Shown piece after piece: positions 38,527 through 47,033 of a DNA stretch of 64,000 nt. Source of the DNA: Ligilactobacillus saerimneri DSM 16049 (lineage in GTDB: Bacteria; Bacillota; Bacilli; Lactobacillales; Lactobacillaceae); NCBI RefSeq assembly GCF_000423265.1, contig NZ_AUHQ01000006.1, positions 1 to 64,000 of the forward strand, read 5' to 3'. The translations under genes and the position numbers were made by a program. Under the pieces are notes generated by a model, which was given only the letters and a program-made list of their open reading frames with translations, was not told the DNA's origin and searched no databases. The stretch's first letter is position 1, and the number at the start of each line of letters is the position of its first letter.

Positions 38527-40908
38527 TTAATCAGTATGTTGGTGCCAAAATTTTTTCAAGGCCAGCTGCAGTTGCTGAGGAGAGTTTGTCAGCTGGAAAT
38601 GTTGCCAGTGAGGCGGATAAAACTGAGTGTAGCGCGGGCTTGCAAAACGTTGGTCAATTAGGACGACCACTCCAACATCGTCTTCACCCCGAATGACACG
38701 CCCAGCAGCTTGGAAAACATTATTTAATCCCGGTAGCTGGTAAGCATACTGGAAACCATCGCGATGATGGGCAGTAAAATACTTACGTAGCTCATCTGTT
38801 TCGGGGTTGATTCGGGGGAGCCCTACACTGACGATTGCCACCCCGGCCAAACGGGATCCTTGAAGGTCAATTCCCTCAGCAAACATCCCTCCCAAAACGG
38901 CAAAGCCGACTAGGGATGAAGTTGGATTGGCAACGAAGTTAGCTAAAAAATTAGTGCGTGCTTCGTTGTCCATGGTTCCGGTTTGACAGACTGTTGCAAT
39001 TTCAGGATAGTCACGATTAAAACGGGCTACTACTTGCTCAAGATAAGAATATGACGGTAAGAAGATCAGATAATTACCTGGATGGCTAGCAAGAAGCTGA
39101 TAGATCGTTGCACTGACTTGTCCCAAACTAGCTGGACGTTTTTGGTAGGTAGTTTGGATATCATTGGTTACAAACAATCCCAGGTGGTCCGATGCGAAAG
39201 GTGAAGGTAGCTGGTACAGTAATCCTTGGTTCGTATCATCATCCAGGCCAAACATTTCCCGATAGTACGGTAAGGGCGAAAGTGTTGCCGAAAAAAGGAC
39301 AGTCCCGCCCCCGAGATTGAGGGAATCAGCTAGCAAATGACTGGAATCTAGACAGATAGTCCGAATAGTGAGCTCATCATCTACAACGAGCAGGCGGGTG
39401 CGAAATGTTGGTCCATAATAATCATTGATCTTTAAAAAGGCGTGAGCTGTCAGAAAATAGTCCTTTATCTCGTCATATAATTCATCTTGCTGATGCTCCT
39501 TGAGCCAATCACTAGCAAACTCGCAAAAAGTATCTAAGCGCTTGTTAAAATCAGTGGCTGCTTCAGTCATCATCAGGGTCTCCTGGTGATACTTTTGGAG
39601 AGTGATCTTCAAAGCATCAAAACTATCTAATACCCGCTCCAGTAAATGAATTAAGCGTTGGCGGCGCCGGGGTTGGTCCTTGAGCTGACTTAGAAGGGGA
39701 ACCAGCGTAGCAGAACTAATTTCCTTGGTGTACATCTGACGTGAGCGGTCAATTAGATTATGTGCTTCATCAACGAGAAAGACATTATGGGGGTCAGGCT
39801 GGGTGAAGAAACGTTGGAGATAGACCAGCGGATCAAAGAGGTAATTGTAATCACAAATTACCACGTCACAAAAAAGACTGATATCGAGTGAGTATTCAAA
39901 CGGATCAACAGTATGCTTGCGAGCATAAGTCCAAATTGTTTCCGGGTCGATCAGCTGCTCATGCTGTAAGATGTCCAGCAGTGCCGGCCGGATCCGATCA
40001 TAATAGCCTAATAAGAAAGGATTATCCTCATCGGCTAGGTCCCTTTCCTCTTTGAAGATGATTTGATCTTTAGCCGTCAAGACTACCATGTGGAGGTTGA
40101 GTCCGTGCTCATGGAGAAGCTTGATGGTATCGCGGGCGACCATGCGGGTAGAACGTTTCGCAGTTAGGTAAAAAATACGCGTGCACAGGCCAGCACCTAA
40201 AGCTTTAATGGCAGGAAAAAGTGTGGAGATAGTCTTGCCTGTCCCTGTTGGGGCTTCAACAAGGAGCTTTTTTTGACTAGCAATAGTGCGGTAAACGGCT
40301 GCGGCCAGTTCGTGTTGATTTTGGTGATAACTTGAAAAAGGAAATTTAAGTTGAGTGATAGCCTGATCCCGCTGGCGGTGGAGGTCAGCGACAAGATCGA
40401 GCCAGACTGCATAACTGGCAATGACATTATTAGTAAAGACCTTGACTTGATCACGGCTGACAGTAACGGATTTTTCCGTTATCTGTTTAGTTGTTGTCTG
40501 ATAGTAAATTAAAGTTATTTTCAACTGGGGCAAGTCATATTTGGTCAGCAAAAGATGGGCATAGAATTTAGCCTGTGACCAATACAACTCTAAGGTGTTA
40601 GTAGTGAGATCTTTAAAAGCGACTGGCGAAGTTTTAATTTCCAAAATTTCACTGGGAAGATGGTCAGCATAGCGCACACCGTCAGCTCGCCCGTGAACCT
40701 GAATAGTATGGGCAGCATGGGTAAATTCGCCCTTGAGGTCCACTTCGGTAGCGATTGTAGCAGGCCACTTCTTTTGTAAAAGATGGTGAATTCGGGTTCC
40801 TTCCTGAGCAGAATGATCGTTGGAACTAGTAGTTACCAAATCGCCACCCTTGAGGACAAATTCGACAAGCTCGCGAATTCCAATTTTTTCTTTAATGTTA
40901 ATATCCAT
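38527..40908 (-). CDS. DinG/XPD-type helicase with N-terminal PD-(D/E)XK nuclease domain
   Basis: 793 aa from ATG 40908 (AGAGGTGG eight bases upstream); the frame opens earlier without support. Residues about 30-180 look like a Cas4/RecB-type nuclease: RADG with Asp 76, EILEIKTS with Glu 90 and Lys 92, and SQAKFYAHLL with Gln 112. Residues 190-793 are a superfamily 2 helicase: Walker A EAPTGTGKT (218-226), DEAH (380-383), and late motifs AAGRVIRGEDD. The four Cys of the XPD Fe-S cluster are absent at the usual places (KDQIIF, EDNPF, TVDPFE). Likely DNA repair or replication-conflict enzyme; exact role unknown. Confidence 0.88.
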   Translation of the reverse strand: MDINIKEKIGIRELVEFVLKGGDLVTTSSNDHSAQEGTRIHHLLQKKWPATIATEVDLKGEFTHAAHTIQVHGRADGVRYADHLPSEILEIKTSPVAFKDLTTNTLELYWSQAKFYAHLLLTKYDLPQLKITLIYYQTTTKQITEKSVTVSRDQVKVFTNNVIASYAVWLDLVADLHRQRDQAITQLKFPFSSYHQNQHELAAAVYRTIASQKKLLVEAPTGTGKTISTLFPAIKALGAGLCTRIFYLTAKRSTRMVARDTIKLLHEHGLNLHMVVLTAKDQIIFKEERDLADEDNPFLLGYYDRIRPALLDILQHEQLIDPETIWTYARKHTVDPFEYSLDISLFCDVVICDYNYLFDPLVYLQRFFTQPDPHNVFLVDEAHNLIDRSRQMYTKEISSATLVPLLSQLKDQPRRRQRLIHLLERVLDSFDALKITLQKYHQETLMMTEAATDFNKRLDTFCEFASDWLKEHQQDELYDEIKDYFLTAHAFLKINDYYGPTFRTRLLVVDDELTIRTICLDSSHLLADSLNLGGGTVLFSATLSPLPYYREMFGLDDDTNQGLLYQLPSPFASDHLGLFVTNDIQTTYQKRPASLGQVSATIYQLLASHPGNYLIFLPSYSYLEQVVARFNRDYPEIATVCQTGTMDNEARTNFLANFVANPTSSLVGFAVLGGMFAEGIDLQGSRLAGVAIVSVGLPRINPETDELRKYFTAHHRDGFQYAYQLPGLNNVFQAAGRVIRGEDDVGVVVLIDQRFASPRYTQFYPPHWQHFQLTNSPQQLQLALKKFWHQHTD

Positions 40909-41077
40909 CACTGACCACCTCTTAAGTAAAAAACTAACCGAATTAATTATACTATGGACGAGGGAGATAGACACAAATCTTGAAAAATGAAGCAAACCAG
41001 TGATTGCGAAAAAATGGCGTATAGATTAAAATATGATTAGTTAATACTAATGTGAGTGGGGAAGCAAGGTGAGAGTG

Positions 41078-41896
41078 ATGGATAGCAAAGCAAAACGATT
41101 ATTGGCTCATCATGTGATAAATATTTATCAAGTACAGATGCGACAGCTAGAGCAAAGTACAATGTTAGTAACGGCAACTCCGGGCCAAACGGTAGGACGG
41201 GGGATGCTACTTCCGACGATCATAGTCGAACAACGTGCACCATTGAGCCGCCTAAAGACAATTCCGAGTGATGTTAAGACAGGAATCATGAACTTTGCTA
41301 ACCCGCTAGTTCCAGGAGGCGACTTCCAAAGTGGAATTGATGCTTCGGAAGCAGCATTGTGTCGCAATACATTTCTATATCCAGAGTTAAAACAAATGCG
41401 GCGAAAATATTATTATTACAATATTCAACACCTTAACGATTATTATTTTGTAGATCGCTTATTATACTCGCAAAAAATAAAAGTTCTAGGTGACGATGAA
41501 TCGCTAAAGTTTCTCGATCATTTTCGCTATATTGATGTTGTCTCGGTCGCTGCCCCAAATGTCCGGGCAATGTTTTGTAATGGGATTAAACCGGATAAGC
41601 AGTTATTATACCGACATATTTATCGGCGCATTTTATGGACATTACGCTTATTCAAAAATCATCAGGTTCGGGTAGTAATTTTAGGTGATTTCGGATGCCA
41701 GCGGTCAGGAAATGATCCAGCACTAGTTGCGCAGGCATTTAGTCAAGCGTTGAAACGCCAGGAATTTCGCGAAGCTTTTACCACGGTGTACTTTGATATT
41801 AATCAGAATGCTAGGGCATATCATATTTTTAAAGAAACTTTACCAGCTACCTCACCGCAGCAAACAATCAAGTCTTCGACGGCGGTCTTACAATAA
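41078..41896 (+). CDS. TIGR02452-type PARG-like macrodomain protein
   Basis: 272 aa from ATG 41078 (AAGGTGAG upstream; an earlier GTG lies in the RBS). Contains NFANPLVPGGDFQSGIDASE and AALCRNTFLYPEL, aligning with the bacterial poly(ADP-ribose) glycohydrolase signature GGG-x(6-8)-QEE, and a second block VVILGDFGCQRSGNDPALVA that is very typical of TIGR02452. Here the signature is GGD (80-82) and SEA (90-92), so the catalytic second Glu is Ala. Probably binds ADP-ribose-like ligands without hydrolysing them, or has a changed reaction. Confidence 0.82.
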   Translation: MDSKAKRLLAHHVINIYQVQMRQLEQSTMLVTATPGQTVGRGMLLPTIIVEQRAPLSRLKTIPSDVKTGIMNFANPLVPGGDFQSGIDASEAALCRNTFLYPELKQMRRKYYYYNIQHLNDYYFVDRLLYSQKIKVLGDDESLKFLDHFRYIDVVSVAAPNVRAMFCNGIKPDKQLLYRHIYRRILWTLRLFKNHQVRVVILGDFGCQRSGNDPALVAQAFSQALKRQEFREAFTTVYFDINQNARAYHIFKETLPATSPQQTIKSSTAVLQ

Positions 41897-41898
41897 TA

Positions 41899-41936
41899 GA
41901 AAACGGCAGGTCCACATTAAGTGGCCTGCCGTTTAT
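41899..41936. terminator. Rho-independent terminator
   Basis: AAACGGCAGG-TCCAC and GTGG-CCTGCCGTTT arms. Lies between the PARG-like gene and the convergent 46-residue gene; A- and T-rich flanks allow use in both directions. Confidence 0.85.
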
Positions 41937-41993
41937 TGGTTACTAGTAAGTAACCTGTTTGGGGTCTATAAAGATCCTTCAACTGTGCGAATG

Positions 41994-42134
41994 TTATTCA
42001 CCACGCAGATTCTTAGCGTCTGCATCGATGCGGGCAAAACCAGAACCAGCAGCTGGCTTAGGTTGCTTTTGCCGGGCTTCCATAGCCTTCCGTGCCATTT
42101 CCTTACGTTCTGCCTTACTTAGCTTCTTTGCCAT
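41994..42134 (-). CDS. small basic protein, 46 aa
   Basis: Reads MAKKLSKAERKEMARKAMEA then RQKQPKPAAGSGFARIDADA and KNLRGE. ATG 42134 is nine bases from AGAGG; another ATG at 42140 is too close. The first half is a very basic amphipathic helix and the second a Pro/Ala linker. No membrane segment. I do not recognise a family with a known role; the composition suggests binding to nucleic acid or ribosomes. Flanked by a terminator on the 3' side, which supports a real transcript. Confidence 0.75.
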   Translation of the reverse strand: MAKKLSKAERKEMARKAMEARQKQPKPAAGSGFARIDADAKNLRGE

Positions 42135-42300
42135 AATCATTCGCCTCTTTCTGCAAAGAAATTAATTGATAATCTCTCTACACCTTTATTATAGAACGAT
42201 TTTTAAAAAGTGCAAAAGTTTCCTTATTTAGGGGGTGGATTACCAGTTATAATAGAAAAAATAATGTAGCATGACTATTGAAATAATAATTTAAGATGAG

Positions 42301-42747
42301 GTGATTAAACTGGCAGTAACAATCAAGATGACCCAGGAATTAGCATCACCAATTTACCAAGATGCGCTGGCAATTAGGAAAAAGGTTTTTGTGGAGGAAC
42401 AAGGAGTTGATATCAGTTTAGAAATTGACGGTGAAAAAGGACCTTATCACTATGTTTTGTATAATGACGGAGTTGCTGCGGCTACCGGACGTGCTTCATG
42501 GGAAAACGGTGGCTGGCATATTCAACGAGTAGCTACCCGGAAACAATATCGTGGTTTGGGCTTTGCCCGGCAGTTGTTAACTAAGATTGAAACTGATGCC
42601 CGACAGGCAGGAGCAAAATTTTTAACTTTAGGAGCCCAGGATACTGCTCAGGGCTTTTATACTAAGCTAGGATACCAGGTAGTGGGAGCCGGCTTTATAG
42701 ATGCGGGTATTCCCCACCACCGGATGGATAAAAAACTTGAATTTTAA
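42301..42747 (+). CDS. GNAT family N-acetyltransferase (ElaA/YitI-like)
   Basis: 148 aa. Acetyl-CoA site VATRKQYRGLGFARQLLTKI in the middle; the N-terminal VFVEEQGVDISLEIDG pattern is typical of ElaA/YjcF-like GNATs. Substrate unknown. GTG 42301 lies within GAGGTG, which may itself be the RBS for a CTG at 42310, so the start is uncertain. The -35 of the ncRNA promoter overlaps its stop region. Confidence 0.85.
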   Translation: MIKLAVTIKMTQELASPIYQDALAIRKKVFVEEQGVDISLEIDGEKGPYHYVLYNDGVAAATGRASWENGGWHIQRVATRKQYRGLGFARQLLTKIETDARQAGAKFLTLGAQDTAQGFYTKLGYQVVGAGFIDAGIPHHRMDKKLEF

Positions 42748-42765
42748 CTGTTTTTGGTTTATAGT
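42737..42765 (+). promoter_or_regulatory. promoter of the candidate ncRNA
   Basis: TTGAAT (42737-42742), 17 bp, TATAGT (42760-42765): a good sigma-A promoter with no ORF downstream for 300 bp. Confidence 0.7.
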
Positions 42766-42770
42766 AGCAG

Positions 42771-42984
42771 ACATGCGATGAGTCGAGAGGGATCAGGCAA
42801 TACATTGAGTATTGTTTTGCTGCGGCAACTAGTGATCAAACTTTTGATAAGCGGGGCACATTAGTCACCGGATTGTGACGTGTCTGTAGATTAGTGTTGT
42901 GGAGCACTAGCTACTCTTTGCTATTACTGGTGAGGACCGCATGATAGAGGTTAGCAAGAACTTGTTCTTGCTAGCCTCTTTTTG
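42771..42984 (+). ncRNA. candidate structured non-coding RNA, about 214 nt
   Basis: Ends are paired: CATGCG (42772-42777) with CGCATG (42938-42943). Inside are four local hairpins: CAATAC/GTATTG (42798-42814), ATCAAA/TTTGAT (42835-42848), GGCAC-GTCAC/GTGAC-GTGTC (about 42855-42884) and AGTG/CACT (42893-42908). A Rho-independent terminator follows, GAGGTTAGCAAGAA/TTCTTGCTAGCCTC plus T-run (42947-42983). No RBS or ORF. Not SRP RNA, tmRNA or RNase P by eye; 6S RNA or a lactobacillus-specific RNA are possibilities. Start is inferred from the promoter. Confidence 0.65.
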
Positions 42985-43075
42985 ATATTAATAATTTTCA
43001 AATATAGGGCGGAAAGCTTTATCCCGATATTTTTCTCTGGTATGCTGAAAATAAAAAGTTTAAGGAGTGATTTTG

Positions 43076-43630
43076 ATGGGATTAATCATTACAATTGTTG
43101 TTATTATCCTATTGGTAGGCGGATATATTGCGCTATACAATGGCTTGCAAACGGCCAAGGTTCATGCCGAGGAAGCTTGGAGCCAGATTGATGTCCAACT
43201 CAAGCGGCGGAATGATCTGATTCCAAACTTAGTCGAAACTACTAAAGGGTATGCGAAGCATGAAAAAGAAACTTTGAGTCAAGTTATTCAGCTGCGGAAT
43301 CAGTTAGCCGAATTGCCAACAGATGCACACCAAGAAAAGATGGCAGTTTCTAACCAGTTAACTAGTTCATTGAAGAGTATCTTTGCTTTAGCAGAAAGTT
43401 ATCCAGATTTAAAAGCTAACCAAGAATTTGGCAAATTAATGGAAGAATTAACTAATACGGAAAACAAGATTGCTTACTCTCGGCAATTGTTTAACAGTTC
43501 GGTAGCAGTTTTCAACAAAAAACTGGTAACTTTCCCTTCCAATATGGTTGCTAAATTTCACCACTTCACTAAGATGGATTATCTGGAAGTTCCTGTTGCA
43601 GAAAAAGCAGCCCCAAAGGTATCATTTTAG
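43076..43630 (+). CDS. lemA: LemA family protein
   Basis: 184 aa from ATG 43076 (AAGGAG eight bases upstream). One N-terminal helix (about 3-22) is followed by the LemA helical domain: AEEAWSQIDVQLKRRNDLIP and NLVETTKGYAKHE are conserved. Membrane-anchored with the domain outside. Almost always encoded next to htpX, as here (gap about 20 bp); role in membrane protein quality control is inferred from that pairing. Confidence 0.93.
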   Translation: MGLIITIVVIILLVGGYIALYNGLQTAKVHAEEAWSQIDVQLKRRNDLIPNLVETTKGYAKHEKETLSQVIQLRNQLAELPTDAHQEKMAVSNQLTSSLKSIFALAESYPDLKANQEFGKLMEELTNTENKIAYSRQLFNSSVAVFNKKLVTFPSNMVAKFHHFTKMDYLEVPVAEKAAPKVSF

Positions 43631-43649
43631 AAATTAAGGAGTGAAATGG

Positions 43650-44543
43650 ATGCTGTACCAGCAGATTAGAAATAACAAAATTAAGACATTTGGGGTAATG
43701 TTTTTCTTTATGCTACTTGTCACTTGTGTTGGGGCGGCAGTTGGGTATATCTTTATGGGTAGTACCCGTGGTGGAATTCTACTAGCGGTGATTCTAGGCT
43801 TGGTCTATATGTTCGTGATGATGGGGCAATCAACAGCTGTTGTGATGCAAATGAATAATGCACAGCCAATTACAGACGCCAGCCAGGCCCCAGAGCTGTG
43901 GCATACGGTTGAAGATATGGCGCTTGTGGGACAAGTGCCGATGCCAGCTGTGTATATCATTCATGATCCTAGCCCCAATGCATTCGCTACGGGGCCGGAC
44001 CCAGAGCATGCAGCAGTGGCAGCAACGACTGGCTTGTTAGACCGGTTAAACCGAGAGGAATTAGAAGGGGTTATCGCCCATGAAATTTCTCATATCAAGA
44101 ACTATGATATTCGCTTGCAGACAACCGCAGTGGTATTGACAGCTGTTGTTTCAGCTCTGATTAATATGGGGATGAATTCCTTTATTTGGGGTGGTGGCCG
44201 AAGACGTGATGACCGTGAGGAAAGTAACCCACTGGATATTGTCATGCTGATTTTGGCACTATTGGCAGTGGTCTTAGCGCCATTGGCGGCAACCCTGACC
44301 CAATTAGCATTATCGCGTAATCGCGAATATTTAGCCGATGCTTCGGCAGTGGTTTTAACTCGTAATCCATACGGGTTAATCAGTGCGTTGGAAAAAATTA
44401 GTAATAGTCAACCGATGAGGGCTGCTAATGTGGGAAGTGCTTCGTTATACATTGCCGACCCATTTAAACAGCGGTCATGGAGTCAACTTTTTGCGACGCA
44501 TCCACCGGTTGCTGATCGCATTGCCCGGTTAGAAAAGATGTAG
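43650..44543 (+). CDS. htpX: zinc metalloprotease HtpX homologue
   Basis: 297 aa from ATG 43650 (AAGGAG seven bases upstream). Four helices (about 15-35, 37-57, 155-175, 195-215). The M48 zinc site is [13 protein letters not shown] near residue 141, with the third ligand Glu in [13 protein letters not shown]. Degrades misfolded membrane proteins together with FtsH in E. coli. Paired with lemA. Confidence 0.95.
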   Translation: MLYQQIRNNKIKTFGVMFFFMLLVTCVGAAVGYIFMGSTRGGILLAVILGLVYMFVMMGQSTAVVMQMNNAQPITDASQAPELWHTVEDMALVGQVPMPAVYIIHDPSPNAFATGPDPEHAAVAATTGLLDRLNREELEGVIAHEISHIKNYDIRLQTTAVVLTAVVSALINMGMNSFIWGGGRRRDDREESNPLDIVMLILALLAVVLAPLAATLTQLALSRNREYLADASAVVLTRNPYGLISALEKISNSQPMRAANVGSASLYIADPFKQRSWSQLFATHPPVADRIARLEKM

Positions 44544-44565
44544 AACGGATAGGAGTGGAGTATTA

Positions 44566-45360
44566 GTGAGAGGTAATCTGATTTATATTCACGTCGAAAA
44601 TATATCACACATGGCACTGACATATGGTGTTACGACCAATGATTTTGTGACAGCGATGCGAGCGATGAACGGATTGCCACAAAATTTACTGCTCCTCTCT
44701 CCAGTTGATGCTAACCAAGAAATAGATATTAATACTGGGTTTAATATTGTAACGGGGCAGAATAGTGTGCACGATTATCTAAGTAATAAGCAGAATGTTA
44801 ATATGCGGTGGTTAGACTTTGATGATCAACATGATTTAGAGCAGTTGACTCCGATTGAAATTGCCGGCATGTTGTACTTAGGTCATGCATATATGCATAT
44901 GCAGTCGCCGTTTTATTATAAGCTCCAAAACCAGTATGCTTTCTTAACATTACCTAACGGAGCTTTGAAAGTTTACTATCGGCATATGAAGCAACTTGAT
45001 CGGGTTTTGGCATATAGCTTTACTAGCCATGTGGCCACTGCTTTTAGAGAAAAACGGCGGTTATTCTTCTTACAACGACCGTTAAAATTTGCTCTCTTTC
45101 CTTTTGAACTCTCACAAAAACTCCATGTGTTATACAGTGACGGAGCAGTGTTTAACTTTGATGGGATGAAAGTGAAAAATGGGCAGGTCACTGTGCCAAT
45201 TTTAGTGGCACCAGATACGATATACCAGGTTAAATGGCATGAACCAACGATGCTGGTAGAGCGTTCGCGTCCAGCAGCTAATCTGATTTATTCGCTGAAA
45301 AGTCAGGAATGGAAACTGGAAGTAACTGATCAAGAATTGTTTACAACCCAATATTTATAG
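44566..45360 (+). CDS. conserved hypothetical protein, 264 aa
   Basis: Not recognised. GTG 44566 follows AGGAGTGG. Soluble, no signal or membrane segment. An N-terminal YIHVENISHMALTYGVTTND region is followed by LTPIEIAGMLYLGHAYMHMQ, FYYKLQNQYAFLTLPNGALK, YYRHMKQLDRVLAYS and RRLFFLQRPLKFALFPFELS. Placed 22 bp after htpX with its own RBS, so probably in the lemA-htpX operon. Many Tyr and Met, few Cys. Confidence 0.8.
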   Translation: MRGNLIYIHVENISHMALTYGVTTNDFVTAMRAMNGLPQNLLLLSPVDANQEIDINTGFNIVTGQNSVHDYLSNKQNVNMRWLDFDDQHDLEQLTPIEIAGMLYLGHAYMHMQSPFYYKLQNQYAFLTLPNGALKVYYRHMKQLDRVLAYSFTSHVATAFREKRRLFFLQRPLKFALFPFELSQKLHVLYSDGAVFNFDGMKVKNGQVTVPILVAPDTIYQVKWHEPTMLVERSRPAANLIYSLKSQEWKLEVTDQELFTTQYL

Positions 45361-45361
45361 A

Positions 45362-45424
45362 GTAGGGGCTGGGAGAAAACACTGTTTTCTTACCGGCCTC
45401 GGTCTTTATGCACCGATGTTTCTC
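45362..45424 (-). repeat. dispersed repeat tail, copy E, inverted orientation
   Basis: On the minus strand reads ATCGGTGCATAAAGACCGAG and then the GGCCGGTAAGAAAAC / GTTTTCTCCCAGCC stem (45364-45399), almost identical to the tail of copy D. The stem ends the lemA-htpX operon from the other strand. Confidence 0.75.
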
Positions 45425-45578
45425 CCTCACTTTATTTGCTTTCTGGCACTAGACGTAATATACTACTAATTCTATGTACCTGATATGTGATTGTGATACA
45501 ATGAGATGGAACTCTTTGCATGATCTATAAATATATTTTTATGTTGACGGCCAAAAAAGCCAGAAAGGGAGATTTAGC

Positions 45579-46964
45579 ATGAAAATGCAGTTAGCAGAGA
45601 TTGCTAGTGCACTAGGTTTAGAAGCGCAACCGGGGTATGAACAGGTAATGGTAACTAGCGTGAGCTTTGATAGTCGGAGCTTAACAGCTGGAGCACTTTT
45701 CGTGCCTCTTACCGGGGAACATGATGGGCATAACTATATTGAAGCAGCCCAAGCCAACGGTGCTGTTGCCACTTTATGGCAACAGGATCACCAAGGGAAA
45801 CGTCCACAGGGAATTTATACATTAGAAGTAGCAGATACTTTGACCGCATTGCAACAGCTTGCCCAATACTATCTGCACAAAATCAACCCCCGCGTTGTTG
45901 CTGTAACGGGTAGTAATGGGAAAACTACTACCAAAGATATGACCGCTGCTATCCTCCAACGAGGATACAATGTTCAAAAAACCTACGCTAATTTTAACAA
46001 CCAAATCGGGGTCCCCACAACGATCTTGGGGATGGAGCCGAATACAGAAGTACTGGTGGTTGAAATGGGCATGGATCACTTTGGTGAACTGGACCACTTG
46101 AGCCGGCTAGTCGAACCAGATGTTGCTGTTATTACTATGATTGGTGAGGCACACATCGAATTTTTTGGAACACGGGCTAAGATTGCTGATGCTAAGATGG
46201 AAATTACACATGGCTTGGCCGAAGATGGTCTTTTGGTTTATAACGGAGATGAACCGTTGTTGCGGCAAAGGACACAGAAATTAATCCAAGCGACAACGAC
46301 TTTTGGCTTAAATGACGAAGATAATTTGCAAGCAACGAATGTTGTTAGTGATAGTCACCAGACTGCTTTTCGGGTTTTAAAATGGCCTGAATACGATTTC
46401 ACAATCCCGATGATTGGTGCTTACAACGTTAATAATGCATTAGCAGCATTGGCGGTGGGAGATTATTTTCAAATTCCAGTGGCAGAAATGCAGCTAGCAT
46501 TACAGGACTTTGCCCTGACCAAAAACCGTACTGAATGGGTTGATGGTAATCAAGGCGAACGGATCCTGAGTGATGTGTATAATTCTAATCCAACTGCGGT
46601 TAAAGAAGTTTTAGCTGCATTTGAAAACAACGTTACAACCACAGGTAAGCGGATTGTTGTTTTAGGGGATATGCTGGAGCTGGGTGAACAAGGACCAGCG
46701 TTACATGCTGGAATTGCTCAAGCGATTAATCCGGATGCTATTGCAAGCGTATATTTATGCGGTCCGTTAATGAGCAACTTACGCGACGCTTTATTAGCTA
46801 AGATGCCAGCAACTGCTATCCATTACTACGATACTAATGATAAAGCAAGTTTGATTGCTGACTTAAAAGCAGAGATTGCACCTGATGATTTAGTGCTCTT
46901 GAAGGGAAGTCATGGGATTCATTTGGAAACTGTATTGGCAGCCCTGACAGAGAGTAAAGAATAG
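45579..46964 (+). CDS. murF: UDP-N-acetylmuramoyl-tripeptide--D-alanyl-D-alanine ligase
   Basis: 461 aa. N-terminal uridine-binding domain with SFDSRSLTAGALFVPLTGEH, the ATP loop VAVTGSNGKTTTKDMTAAIL near residue 110, and GMDHFGELDHL and LSDVYNSNPTAVKEVL of the central and C-terminal domains. Adds D-Ala-D-Ala to UDP-MurNAc-tripeptide in the cytoplasm; alr downstream supplies the D-Ala. Start ATG with AAGGGAG upstream. Confidence 0.97.
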   Translation: MKMQLAEIASALGLEAQPGYEQVMVTSVSFDSRSLTAGALFVPLTGEHDGHNYIEAAQANGAVATLWQQDHQGKRPQGIYTLEVADTLTALQQLAQYYLHKINPRVVAVTGSNGKTTTKDMTAAILQRGYNVQKTYANFNNQIGVPTTILGMEPNTEVLVVEMGMDHFGELDHLSRLVEPDVAVITMIGEAHIEFFGTRAKIADAKMEITHGLAEDGLLVYNGDEPLLRQRTQKLIQATTTFGLNDEDNLQATNVVSDSHQTAFRVLKWPEYDFTIPMIGAYNVNNALAALAVGDYFQIPVAEMQLALQDFALTKNRTEWVDGNQGERILSDVYNSNPTAVKEVLAAFENNVTTTGKRIVVLGDMLELGEQGPALHAGIAQAINPDAIASVYLCGPLMSNLRDALLAKMPATAIHYYDTNDKASLIADLKAEIAPDDLVLLKGSHGIHLETVLAALTESKE

Positions 46965-47033
46965 AAATATAAAACACAGATCATTCTTCCAATTGAGTTG
47001 GTAATAATCGGTATATACTGAGGAGGAATTTGA

